From positions 1-41,006 of the forward strand of contig JACPPV010000007.1 of assembly GCA_016190825.1 (NCBI GenBank): 41,006 nt of DNA, given 5' to 3'. Positions 1-6,775 of the stretch are shown here, in pieces. The DNA comes from Chloroflexota bacterium (lineage in GTDB: Bacteria > Chloroflexota > Dehalococcoidia > Dehalococcoidales > UBA2162). Under the pieces are notes generated by a model that did no database searches, had not been told where the DNA came from, and saw only the letters and a list, made by a program, of their open reading frames with translations. The number at the start of each line of letters is the position of its first letter. Position 1 is the first letter of the stretch. The position numbers were made by a program, and so were the translations under genes.

Positions 1-960
1 ATCAAGGCTTTCTACATCACGGATATGTCAACCCGGCTGGCGTCTCTGCGCACGGGAAAGATAGATTGGGATACCGAGATTCCGTGGGAGGACGCCATGA
101 GCCTGGTAAAGACCAGGCCCGACATCACATACAGCCCCTTTGTCTGGTACTCAGGACCAATGGTCAGCGCGAGAATAGATATTCCCGGCAAGCCCTTCCA
201 GGATGTCAGGGTGCGCCATGCGTTGCACATGGCCATTGACAGGCAGTCGATAGTGAGAGACCTGTACCAGGGGTATGCCGAGCTTACGGGCTTCCCGGCA
301 AGCCCGGTTTCTAAGGATGTCTTTAAACCGGTTGAAGAGATGCCGAAGACGGTGCAGGAGATCTACACATATAACCCGGAAAGGGCGAAACAGCTTCTGG
401 CCGAGGCCGGCTACCCCAATGGTTTTAAGACAACGATGATGGTCCAGAACCTCTCGGTTCACCTGGACATGGCGCAGACTGTCGAAGCGATGTGGGCCAA
501 GGTGGGGGTTGAGGTGGAGATCCAGCCCAGGGATACGGCCCTTCTCAGTAACGTCCGCCGGAACCTCGCCTACGAAGATTTCATCCTGACAACGCAGGGA
601 GTGATTTTCCCCTTTGGCTGGAACCAGACCAATTTCACCCGCAACGGCAGTTCCAACATTCCCAGGGTCAACCTTCCCGCGGGAAGCGACCCCGGTATCG
701 AAGTGCCCTACCAGGAGATGCAGGGTTACGCCTTCGTGAATATGGACAAGGCGGCAGAAGTGTACCGCGAGAAGCTGGGTCCTTACCTGGCGGAGCAAGC
801 CTATTTTATACCGCTGCCGGTGCCATACATGTATACCTTCTGGCAGCCATGGGTGAAGAACTACGGAGGAGAGCTTGACCAGTCGCCGGTATACGGCACG
901 CAATGGCTCAGATTTGCCTGGGTTGACCAGGACTTGAAAAAGAAGGTGACGGGAAAATAG
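1..960 (+). CDS. ABC transporter substrate-binding protein, family 5 (peptide/nickel type), 3' part
   Basis: The reading frame is open from the first base of the window, so the N-terminus and any signal peptide lie outside. About 319 residues are visible, against 500-600 for a full family member. The stretch RVRHALHMAIDR followed by YNPERAKQLLAEAGYPNGF is the hallmark of SBP_bac_5 proteins (the OppA/DppA/NikA fold). In this family these segments form the helices lining the second lobe. The protein would capture oligopeptides or a similar ligand outside the membrane and hand it to an ABC permease. No permease or ATPase gene follows; the next gene is a tRNA 540 bp away, so the other subunits are probably upstream of the window. 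The exact ligand cannot be read from the sequence. Confidence 0.9.
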   Translation: MKAFYITDMSTRLASLRTGKIDWDTEIPWEDAMSLVKTRPDITYSPFVWYSGPMVSARIDIPGKPFQDVRVRHALHMAIDRQSIVRDLYQGYAELTGFPASPVSKDVFKPVEEMPKTVQEIYTYNPERAKQLLAEAGYPNGFKTTMMVQNLSVHLDMAQTVEAMWAKVGVEVEIQPRDTALLSNVRRNLAYEDFILTTQGVIFPFGWNQTNFTRNGSSNIPRVNLPAGSDPGIEVPYQEMQGYAFVNMDKAAEVYREKLGPYLAEQAYFIPLPVPYMYTFWQPWVKNYGGELDQSPVYGTQWLRFAWVDQDLKKKVTGK

Positions 961-1499
961 CAAACGGTAATTCATGATTGTTTGGCCTTGTCATGGAGGG
1001 GGAAGGAGGGTGTCCCGATTTGATCGGGGCTTGAATTCTCTCCTTCCCCTACCCTAAGCCTTGGGGTAATCCCGACTCAGTCGGAGGAGTGCCAGACAAG
1101 AAAAAATTCTAGCCGGTGCGCCAAACTCTTGCGTTTCTCGCATCTTATCTGACAAGACTACAGTCCTATTCACTGCGCCACTTCTTTTTCAGCTGTTCTA
1201 GAGTTCTAATTTTGTGCCAATGGTCGGGGGCAGACCGGATCCCCATCAGCACCTATCCCACTGGCAAGACGTTACCGCCGGGTTGCAACTGGCGCGGGTT
1301 GCCTTACTTCTCAACGACATCATTACTATAGGCCTGGTTACCGGCACTGGACTCAGGACTTTGAGGTAGCCATTCCGGCCTTCTCTTCGAAAAAGAACGG
1401 AAAGCCCGGGATGGTGCGCCAGATCGATGTAAAAAATTGTCGAAGCAACAGTCATGTGTTTACAAAGCTGGTGTCGGGGGTTAAAATGGGGTTGGTTTT
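961..1499. other. Intergenic region with palindromes, no gene seen
   Basis: I find no convincing gene in this 539-bp gap. Short open frames here have no ribosome-binding site and no recognisable product. The left part holds the nested inverted repeat listed separately. A perfect odd palindrome (CCGACT, C, AGTCGG) lies at 1072-1084. The rest is featureless up to the tRNA. Confidence 0.6.
999..1049. repeat. Nested inverted repeat downstream of the transporter gene
   Basis: GGGGAAGGAG (999-1008) pairs with CTCCTTCCCC (1040-1049). Inside it, CCCGAT (1014-1019) pairs with ATCGGG (1023-1028). It could fold as a two-tier hairpin about 40 bp after the stop codon of the binding-protein gene. No T-run follows, so it is not a classical intrinsic terminator. 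It resembles the other CCCGA/TCGGG-cored palindromes in this window (for example near 38070). Confidence 0.55.
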
Positions 1500-1575
1500 G
1501 GGCGGTTAGCTCAGTGGTTAGAGCGCTTGCTTCACACGCAAGAAGTCAGAGGTTCAAATCCCCTACCGCCCACCA
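1500..1575 (+). tRNA. tRNA-Val(CAC)
   Basis: The cloverleaf can be drawn by hand. The acceptor stem is GGGCGGT (1500-1506) with ACCGCCC (1565-1571), followed by discriminator A and an encoded CCA (1573-1575). The anticodon stem CTTGC/GCAAG encloses loop TTCACAC, giving anticodon CAC at 1533-1535, which reads GUG valine codons. The T-arm contains the expected GGTTCAAATCC. The gene is 76 nt long and stands alone. Confidence 0.96.
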
Positions 1576-1753
1576 GTGGTTTAGGAGGCAGAACCGATCT
1601 CTCCATCTGCTTCCAACGTGTTTGCTACATTAAGCCTAAACAGCGGATGAAAAAATACCGCATCTATCTAGCAAGATTGATGCCCGAATCACTCGGATAA
1701 AAAGCCATGCTTCGAGGACTTGTCCTGGTTGGACCTTTGAGCAGGAACGTTAA

Positions 1754-2068
1754 ATGAAAAAGACAATTGCTATCATGTTCGTGGTCATGGCAGCAATGGT
1801 AGCTGGCTGCGCCCGGGGCGCCGAGGTAAAAGTTAGCATGAAGGATTTCGCCTACAGCCCAAGAGAGGTCAATATTCGCGTGGGCGACCGGATTAGGTGG
1901 GCTAACATTGATGTGGAAGCGCACACCGTTACAACAATGATCTGGGATAGCGGGGCGATAGAGCCGGGGAAGAGCTATTCCCGCCTCTTTGATGCCGCCG
2001 GTTCGTTCGAGATTAAATGCCAGTTCCATCCCGATATGGTCGGACGTGTCGCCGTTACCGCTCGCTGA
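1754..2068 (+). CDS. Cupredoxin (plastocyanin/azurin-like) lipoprotein
   Basis: A 104-residue exported blue-copper-type protein. Residues 1-19 form a lipoprotein signal peptide ending in the lipobox VAGC, so the mature protein should be tethered to the outer face of the membrane by Cys19. The copper ligands are visible: a His in the EAHT segment, then the C-terminal block C-Q-F-H-P-D-M, which supplies Cys, His and Met as in plastocyanin. The length fits a single cupredoxin domain. It probably shuttles electrons at the cell surface. The gene is monocistronic, between tRNA-Val and an opposing hydrolase gene. The Shine-Dalgarno (CAGGAA) is only moderate. The redox partner is unknown; the multicopper oxidase and di-haem peroxidase operon further along is an attractive but unproven candidate. 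Confidence 0.9.
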   Translation: MKKTIAIMFVVMAAMVAGCARGAEVKVSMKDFAYSPREVNIRVGDRIRWANIDVEAHTVTTMIWDSGAIEPGKSYSRLFDAAGSFEIKCQFHPDMVGRVAVTAR

Positions 2069-2266
2069 GATTCGGCTTCCCTGATGTGATCGTCCGTGCT
2101 GTGCTTGCCTGTACCGGAAGTTGCTATCATTCATGCGTTGTTCGGGTGAACTCTTTCGGCAAGCCCGGGGCTGGCCTGTCTAATCCCGAGGGATCGGAAG
2201 GTGCTCGGCACGAGCGCGAACGGTAGCAGCCGGAAGCATAATCACGCTGACTTCCGTAACTAATGG

Positions 2267-2899
2267 CTAGTAGCTGAGCAGATGGACCTGTGTGCCAAGC
2301 GGCAAATTGGATTTCGTCACGACCAGCTTCGTCTTGGATACGGCCTCTTTTACCCCCATCTCTTTCAGGAAGCGGTCCACTGGTTCCAGGTCCCGGTTCA
2401 GCACTTCGGTCTTATAGTGCATCGGCACTACTATTCTGGGTTCGAGCTGGCGCACCACTCCGGCGGCAGCCGGCGCATCGAGGGTTGATACTCCACCCAC
2501 CGGAAGCAGTAGCACGTCAACTTTGTCAATCTCTCCCAGTTGTTCCGGCGTGAGCTCATGCCCCAGGTCGCCAAGATGACAGATTGAAATCTCATCCACA
2601 TCCATAACGTAGACGGTATTTTTCCCCCTCTTGATTCCCTTTTCATTGTCATGGAACGTGGAAACCCCAATTATCAGGATGCCGCTTATTTCGTATTCAC
2701 CCGGCTTGGATACAATCCTGGGGGTGCCGGGAATATCCTCGGTGAAGGAGTGGCCCGGATGCGCGTGGCTGATGGTTACGATATCCGCCTCGGGTTGACC
2801 GAGCGAATAGCCGAACTCCGGCGAATACGGGTCTGTAACCACGCTGGCGCTGGTTCCTTTGATTCTGAAGCAGGAATGACCCAGCCATGAAATCTCCAT
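2267..2899 (-). CDS. MBL-fold metal-dependent hydrolase
   Basis: A 210-residue member of the small metallo-beta-lactamase-fold hydrolases (L-ascorbate-6-phosphate lactonase-like, UPF0173/YtkL type). The protein opens with the typical MEISWLGHSCFRI strand. It then shows H45-A-H47-P-G49-H50 as the metal motif, a GEYEI strand, HLGDLGH, and a late MHYKT histidine. The usual HxHxDH motif has Gly in place of the Asp, so the second metal site may be altered. An upstream in-frame ATG at 2965 would add 22 residues. I prefer 2899 because a consensus-like promoter lies inside that extension and would start the mRNA only a few bases before this ATG. The substrate cannot be named. The gene is monocistronic and convergent with the cupredoxin gene. 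Confidence 0.85.
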   Translation of the reverse strand: MEISWLGHSCFRIKGTSASVVTDPYSPEFGYSLGQPEADIVTISHAHPGHSFTEDIPGTPRIVSKPGEYEISGILIIGVSTFHDNEKGIKRGKNTVYVMDVDEISICHLGDLGHELTPEQLGEIDKVDVLLLPVGGVSTLDAPAAAGVVRQLEPRIVVPMHYKTEVLNRDLEPVDRFLKEMGVKEAVSKTKLVVTKSNLPLGTQVHLLSY

Positions 2900-2912
2900 C
2901 TGGACGAATTCA

Positions 2913-2941
2913 AATATAACACGGCGGGCTCTGCTGGTCAA
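2913..2941 (-). promoter_or_regulatory. Sigma70-type promoter of the MBL-fold gene
   Basis: On the minus strand TTGACC (2936-2941) and TATATT (2913-2918) are separated by 17 bp. The expected start point is within a few bases of the ATG at 2899, so the mRNA would be leaderless or nearly so. No Shine-Dalgarno is visible, which agrees. Confidence 0.6.
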
Positions 2942-3149
2942 TCTAATGTGCTGCTTGCCAGCCATTCCGCGAAGATCACGGAAGGGCCTCTAAACTGAGC
3001 CATCCGAAAATACGGAAGACTCGAATTCCGGAGGCATCACGGGTCCGGGACATCACTATGAGCCGGCTTCTGTGACAAAAGTTATTTTTCCCGTGCGTGC
3101 CCTCAGGTAATATAACATGATACTTGAGAACAGATAAAGGAGGACCACA

Positions 3150-3689
3150 ATGACGGTTAAACTGCTAAGTGTGCTGTTACTGGTGACCCTCCTGACGCTA
3201 TCACTACCTGCCACAGTTTTTGCCACCGATGTTGAAGAGGTAGACTTACCTGAAGTCAGGCTCGACGGTGGGTTTGTCAACAAGATAGTACCTTTGATGG
3301 AAGGAAAGAGCAAGATAATCGTTGACTACACGAAGTTCATCATCACCATGGATACCGATATTCGTGAGGGCGATGGAATGCTCGTCGAGGGCGCTTTTGT
3401 TGACGTGAGAGCCGACCGGCATCATGGCAAGCTGCTCGCCACCCGGATCACCGTCCTGGCGGAAGCCACGGACGAACTGAGATTCGAGGGCGGCAAGATC
3501 ACTGCCCTGGACCTCGATATGGGTACGGTGGTTGTTGAAGGCACCAAGCTCTTTATCACCGCCGACACCGTTCTCGATGAGGGTCTGATGGTTGGTGACT
3601 TCGTCAAAGTGAGAGCGGATAGGATGGATCACAAACTCATCGCAACGGAGATAAGGCTCATCGGAGTCGGATCAGTCTTGGAAGAATAA
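3150..3689 (+). CDS. Secreted protein with two DUF5666-like repeats
   Basis: A 179-residue exported protein. Residues 1-25 are a Sec signal peptide ending at a VFA site. The mature part contains two copies of a roughly 60-residue unit. Each begins with a Gly-Gly strand, has a central V/I-V-D/E-x-T-K-x-x-I-T strand, then a G-x-x-V-x-V-R-A-D-R block followed by K-L-[LI]-A-T-x-I. That is the pattern of the small OB-like DUF5666 domain, of unknown function, found in extracytoplasmic proteins. A strong Shine-Dalgarno (AAAGGAGG, 3137-3144) sits 5 bp before the ATG, and a strong terminator follows the gene, so it is monocistronic and probably well expressed. Similar units occur in the large surface protein at 16884-19199. 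Confidence 0.75.
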   Translation: MTVKLLSVLLLVTLLTLSLPATVFATDVEEVDLPEVRLDGGFVNKIVPLMEGKSKIIVDYTKFIITMDTDIREGDGMLVEGAFVDVRADRHHGKLLATRITVLAEATDELRFEGGKITALDLDMGTVVVEGTKLFITADTVLDEGLMVGDFVKVRADRMDHKLIATEIRLIGVGSVLEE

Positions 3690-3722
3690 ACAGACTTCGC
3701 GCCTGTTGACCCGTTGACCTGA

Positions 3723-3758
3723 AGCGGGGACTCCCCAAAAGAGTCCCCGCTCTCTTTT
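3723..3758 (+). terminator. Rho-independent terminator
   Basis: A perfect 11-bp stem (AGCGGGGACTC at 3723-3733 with GAGTCCCCGCT at 3741-3751) encloses a 7-nt loop and is followed by CTCTTTT. It lies 33 bp after the stop codon of the DUF5666-like gene. Confidence 0.9.
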
Positions 3759-3771
3759 GTCTCACTGGCGT

Positions 3772-4212
3772 CTATGAATAAACGCAGTACTCTTTGCCGC
3801 ACTTTATCATTGCCCGGACGTTTTCCGTCTTCCCCCCCGCGCCAACCCCGGCGCTCGTTGCCAGGATAAAGCCGCCGCCTTTTCCGGCAGTATCGATCAG
3901 CCTCCGGCAGTAGTCGGTGGTTTGTTCGGGGGTGCCAGCGTACAAGAGCGCCACCGGGACATTGCCCATGAGACAGGCTATATCGCCAAGGAGCTCCTTG
4001 GCGTGCGTCATATCGGTGTAATCGAAGTGCCAGATCACCCTGCCTCTGGGAAGATCGCGCACTGTTTCAAGCCCCGTGTTGTAGCCGCCTTCGGCGAAAA
4101 GCCTGACAACGAGACCTTCGTTGATAAACGCCTGGCAGACCTTACGCAATGTCGGCCAGTAGAACGTCTTGAAATGGTCGTTAGACATGAAACCGTATCT
4201 TTGTTTCGACAT
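3772..4212 (-). pseudogene. Uroporphyrinogen decarboxylase-like methyltransferase, C-terminal fragment
   Basis: The 146 residues match the C-terminal third of the URO-D/MtaA/CmuA superfamily. Visible blocks are FYWPTLRKVCQAFINEGLV, LFAEGGYNT, IWHFDYTDM, a LGDIACLMGNVPVALL segment, and a final KCGKEYCVYS. Full-length members have about 350-400 residues, so roughly 250 N-terminal residues, including much of the barrel, are missing. The sequence upstream on this strand (4213-4511) does not encode them in any frame I can read. The start codon shown is simply the first ATG of the open frame. I read this as a decayed gene. Intact relatives transfer methyl groups to corrinoid proteins or decarboxylate uroporphyrinogen; this fragment is unlikely to do either. 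Confidence 0.75.
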
Positions 4213-4511
4213 GGAGAAAAGTACGCTGATTACGTTAGCGTAAGAGCTTTATGGACAAAGAATGCCGAAACCAAGAATCGCAGCGAGATTGGGTAAACAT
4301 CAGTAGACTATCCACCTCTGGACGGGGGGAATTCAGGAAAGTGGCTTGATCGATTCTCTGCGTAAGAGCCTCGTTAATCTGCGAGTCTTGTGCGGAAGAG
4401 TTGCACTGCCTGCCAGTTGAAGCTTTTGCCTGGACTGCTCTTCATTTCTCGCTCATCTAAGCCTTTCGGCTGCGAGCACGGGGCTAGCCTCACGGCTGCG
4501 CTCGGAGTAAG
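4213..4511. other. Gap between tRNA-Ser and the truncated gene, nothing recognised
   Basis: About 300 bp without a credible gene. An open frame at 4390-4677 on the plus strand runs straight through the tRNA and is not real. No second copy of the tRNA 3' end, as would mark an integration site, is visible in the window. Confidence 0.5.
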
Positions 4512-4596
4512 CGGAGGGGGTGGGATTCGAACCCACGGTTGCTTGCGCAACGACGGTTTTCAAGACCGTTACCATAGGCCACTCGGACACCCCTCC
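4512..4596 (-). tRNA. tRNA-Ser(TGA)
   Basis: On the minus strand the acceptor stem GGAGGGG (4590-4596) pairs with CCCCTCC (4513-4519), with discriminator G at 4512. CCA is not encoded. The anticodon stem ACGGT/ACCGT encloses loop CTTGAAA, giving anticodon TGA (complement of 4560-4562), which reads UCA serine codons. A long variable arm (GTTGC..GCAAC) is present, as expected for serine. The length is 85 nt. Confidence 0.96.
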
Positions 4597-4893
4597 AAGT
4601 GCCTCTTGGAAGCTAAGTTTCGTAGTGTCACCCGCTCGCTAAGTAGACAAAACAAGAAAAAGCTAACGATTAGCTAACGGACACTTCCCAAAGTCCCATT
4701 ATTATGCGGTAGTTTGAGCAGGTCGTCAAATCTTTGCGCCGCCGGGTTCAGTTCAGTCGTGGTGGACACTGAATGTCAGTGTCAGTATCCTCTACACAAA
4801 ACCTTTAGGGGTGTGCGATGACTAGGCGGTCATGGCACTCCCTCAAAGGCTGGTAGAGAGGATGAAAGCCATTATGGTTACGACATTGGGCGA

Positions 4894-4906
4894 TTATATA
4901 CTTGAC
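4894..4906 (+). repeat. Left terminal inverted repeat of the IS1595-like element
   Basis: TTATATACTTGAC, identical over 13 of 13 bases to the reverse complement of 6726-6738. Its last bases are part of the -35 box of the inward promoter. Confidence 0.75.
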
Positions 4907-4930
4907 ACGGATTAGCTTTCATGCTATACT
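4902..4930 (+). promoter_or_regulatory. Promoter at the left IS end
   Basis: TTGACA (4902-4907) and TATACT (4925-4930) are separated by 17 bp, a near-perfect sigma70-type promoter. It points into the element and should drive the transposase. An ATG lies only 6 bp after the -10 box (4937). Confidence 0.75.
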
Positions 4931-4934
4931 ACCC

Positions 4935-5075
4935 TCATGAAGTGGATTTTGAATCTGGTTTATTATCTTTCTCATGAGCAATTTCCTTTAATTTCTCCAG
5001 GATTTTCTTGGGGAAAACCCGTTTCGCCAATTCTTCTGTGGTCATATCAATCAGTCGTTTCTTACGTTTTGGCAT
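4935..5075 (-). CDS. Small basic helical protein within the IS element
   Basis: A 46-residue ORF beginning MPKRKKRLIDMTTEELA and continuing with Lys/Glu-rich sequence. The residue pattern looks like a genuine, mostly helical protein rather than a shadow. A Shine-Dalgarno GGAG (complement of 5083-5086) lies 7 bp before the ATG. The upstream ATG at 5129 lies inside the transposase gene and is less likely. It is divergent from the transposase; the two start codons are 12 bp apart and share the palindromic GGAGGTCTCC as ribosome-binding site. It is antisense to the transposase promoter transcript. I recall similar short proteins beside transposases of this family but cannot name a function; a role in regulating transposition is speculation. 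Confidence 0.5.
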   Translation of the reverse strand: MPKRKKRLIDMTTEELAKRVFPKKILEKLKEIAHEKDNKPDSKSTS

Positions 5076-5077
5076 AG
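4937..5077 (+). CDS. Possible leaderless 46-codon leader ORF before the transposase
   Basis: An open frame of 46 codons begins 6 bp after the -10 box of the IS promoter, so its ATG would be at or next to the mRNA start. It ends in TAG at 5075-5077, overlapping the AGGAGG that serves the transposase, which is a layout that would allow translational coupling. The predicted peptide is hydrophobic and aromatic and resembles nothing I know. It lies exactly opposite the minus-strand small ORF and could be only its shadow. Confidence 0.25.
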   Translation: MKWILNLVYYLSHEQFPLISPGFSWGKPVSPILLWSYQSVVSYVLA

Positions 5078-5087
5078 GAGGTCTCCA

Positions 5088-5987
5088 ATGAAAAACATGG
5101 ACTTGATGAAGATAATGGATAAGTTCCAAAGCGATGACTCATACCGAGAAGCTCTGGTTGAATTGCGCTGGCCGGATGGCGTGACATGCCCACGTTGCTC
5201 AAGTAAGAACATCCGCAATTCCTATACCCGTGACCAATACGATTGTGCTTCATGCGATTATCAATTCTCCGTAACTTCTGGCACTATCTTCCATGACAGC
5301 CACTTGCCTCTTAGGAAGTGGTTTGTCGCTATCTTCCTGATGGTAGAAGCCAAGAAGGGTATGTCGGCTAATCAGCTTAAACGTGTTTTGAACGTCTCCT
5401 ATAAGACAGCCTGGTATCTTTGCCACCGCATCCGGGCCGCAATGTCTGACGGAACGCCAGAACTTCTCAAGGGCATCGTGGAAGTTGATGAGACGTGGGT
5501 AGGTGGCAAGCGCAAGCATGTGGGACATGGTTTCAAGGGCAACAAGGTTATTGTGGTAGGCGCTGCCGAAAGAGACGGAAGGATTTCGCTCAAGCTGATT
5601 GATGCAGCCGATAGAGCCACCCTTCACAAGTTTATCCATTCCACTACCGCACCGGATACCGAAGCTATTTATACCGATGAATGGCCTGCCTATAAAGGTA
5701 TCGCTGACAAAGACACGCGCCATGAATCGGTCAACCACAGCATCGAGGAATGGGTAAGGGGTGATGTCCACACAAACTCGGTTGAGAATGTCTGGTCGCT
5801 TCTCAAGCGGTCTATCATCGGCTCTTATCATAAAATCTCCGTTAAACATCTTGACGCCTACCTTGACGAGCTAGAATGGCGGTTCAACAACCGCAATAAC
5901 GAGTATCTATTCAGGGATACGCTTCTTAAACTCATTCGGTCTGAAAACCTTCCTTACGCAAATTTGGTTTCTTCATTAGAGACCTAG
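5088..5987 (+). CDS. IS1595 family transposase
   Basis: A 299-residue transposase, the usual length for the family. Residues 30-60 hold the N-terminal zinc ribbon (CPRC...CASCDYQF) that marks IS1595/ISXO2 elements. After a helix-turn-helix-like stretch (MSANQLKRVLNVSYKTAWYL) comes the DDE-type catalytic domain: VEVDETWVGGKRK gives the first Asp, IYTDEWPAYKGI the second, and HTNSVENVWSLLKRSI the ENxW block with the final acidic residue. It closes with ELEWRFNNR. AGGAGG at 5076-5081 lies 6 bp before the ATG. No frameshift or stop is visible, so the enzyme may be active. Its 3' end overlaps the convergent passenger gene by 56 bp. Confidence 0.95.
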   Translation: MKNMDLMKIMDKFQSDDSYREALVELRWPDGVTCPRCSSKNIRNSYTRDQYDCASCDYQFSVTSGTIFHDSHLPLRKWFVAIFLMVEAKKGMSANQLKRVLNVSYKTAWYLCHRIRAAMSDGTPELLKGIVEVDETWVGGKRKHVGHGFKGNKVIVVGAAERDGRISLKLIDAADRATLHKFIHSTTAPDTEAIYTDEWPAYKGIADKDTRHESVNHSIEEWVRGDVHTNSVENVWSLLKRSIIGSYHKISVKHLDAYLDELEWRFNNRNNEYLFRDTLLKLIRSENLPYANLVSSLET

Positions 5988-6696
5988 CAGATAAGAAGGG
6001 ATTACCTTCTCCCCTTCCTGGATTTTCTAAAACGAACCATAACGCCGGTTGGTCTATTCGTAGTCCCCTGAACAATACTGCAAGATAGTGACACCCCTTC
6101 GTGATTTTCATTGCTTCTTCTCTGCCTTCTCCAGTCACATAGACAAATGCGTAGGCGTCATCCTCGTCAGGCCATCTCACTGCAACTTGTAATTTTCGAG
6201 GTTCATTATTAGGGGCCCAATGTTCTATTTTCTCCAACCGCTTTTTGATGTTAGCCCACTGAGAGAATTCAGCCTCAATGAAACATCCAGGATTTAGTAG
6301 CCTTTTCTTACTGTTCGTATCGTAAATTACGATGGTGGCGGTAACATCTTCACCGATAGAACTCTCAAGTGCTATCTTCGGCTTATTTACAAACCAAATT
6401 TGCAGCGCTCCCCATATTGCTTTTTTATCTGGGTCCGAGTAGAATTGCCAGTCTCTTGGAGGTTGCTGGACACAGATGTTAGGTTTACTGCGTTCCCTCC
6501 GGTTCTTATACATTTCTAAACCGATAATCCACCACGCTGTAAAACCCAAAAAGAAAAGGAAGGTTATTAGTGACAATGGAATGGAGAGGCCAAACGGCAC
6601 TACCATCTCCGTAATATCATTGCCGTTTAGGAGTGCTGTCACAAGGGCACTCACTAGCGTGCCCCCAACACGAAGAAATACGCCCGTCTTTTCCAT
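5932..6696 (-). CDS. Passenger membrane protein of the IS1595-like element, unknown function
   Basis: A 254-residue protein not recognised as a known family. Two hydrophobic segments (about residues 8-22 and 32-58) suggest two membrane spans near the N-terminus. A basic stop-transfer NRRERSK follows, then a soluble domain of about 190 residues rich in beta-strand-like stretches and Trp. The gene fills the right half of the element and is oriented towards the transposase. It starts 6 bp after a -10 box at the right IS end, so the mRNA is probably leaderless. That makes it a cargo gene expressed from the element's own end. The C-terminal residues are encoded opposite the transposase 3' end. Confidence 0.65.
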   Translation of the reverse strand: MEKTGVFLRVGGTLVSALVTALLNGNDITEMVVPFGLSIPLSLITFLFFLGFTAWWIIGLEMYKNRRERSKPNICVQQPPRDWQFYSDPDKKAIWGALQIWFVNKPKIALESSIGEDVTATIVIYDTNSKKRLLNPGCFIEAEFSQWANIKKRLEKIEHWAPNNEPRKLQVAVRWPDEDDAYAFVYVTGEGREEAMKITKGCHYLAVLFRGLRIDQPALWFVLENPGRGEGNPFLSARSLMKKPNLRKEGFQTE

Positions 6697-6702
6697 ACCC
6701 CT

Positions 6703-6730
6703 ATTCTACCACTTTTAGGATTTGCGTCAA
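6703..6730 (-). promoter_or_regulatory. Promoter at the right IS end, reading inward
   Basis: On the minus strand TTGACG (6725-6730) and TAGAAT (6703-6708) are separated by 16 bp. The ATG of the passenger gene (6696) lies 6 bp downstream of the -10 box, the same geometry as at the left end. Confidence 0.6.
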
Positions 6731-6738
6731 GTATATAA
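6726..6738 (-). repeat. Right terminal inverted repeat of the IS1595-like element
   Basis: Reverse complement of the 13-bp left repeat. As on the left, its inner bases form the -35 box of an inward promoter. Confidence 0.75.
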
Positions 6739-6775
6739 GCCCGAAATCTTACATACTTAGTGCAGGAGGTCAGCA

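Larger units (their letters stand above)
4894..6738 (+). mobile_element. IS1595-like insertion sequence with passenger gene
   Basis: The element is bounded by a perfect 13-bp terminal inverted repeat, TTATATACTTGAC at 4894-4906 and its complement at 6726-6738. The GGGC just outside matches on both sides with a 2-bp offset, so the true ends may be GGGC (4888 and 6742). It contains a small minus-strand ORF, an IS1595-type transposase on the plus strand, and a membrane-protein passenger gene on the minus strand. Both ends carry an inward-facing promoter. I see no convincing 8-bp target duplication, so the insertion may be old or the ends imprecisely called. The right end sits about 35 bp upstream of the SnoaL-like gene. 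Confidence 0.75.

Noticed and set aside
151-975. Long open frame on the minus strand opposite the transporter gene
   Set aside because: It is a shadow of the SBP_bac_5 frame; its product has no recognisable motif.
4390-4677. Open frame of 95 codons on the plus strand
   Set aside because: It runs antisense through tRNA-Ser(TGA) and has no ribosome-binding site.
4880-6750. Eight-bp target-site duplication around the IS1595-like element
   Set aside because: Flanks of all plausible end choices (4888/6742 and 4894/6738) do not match.
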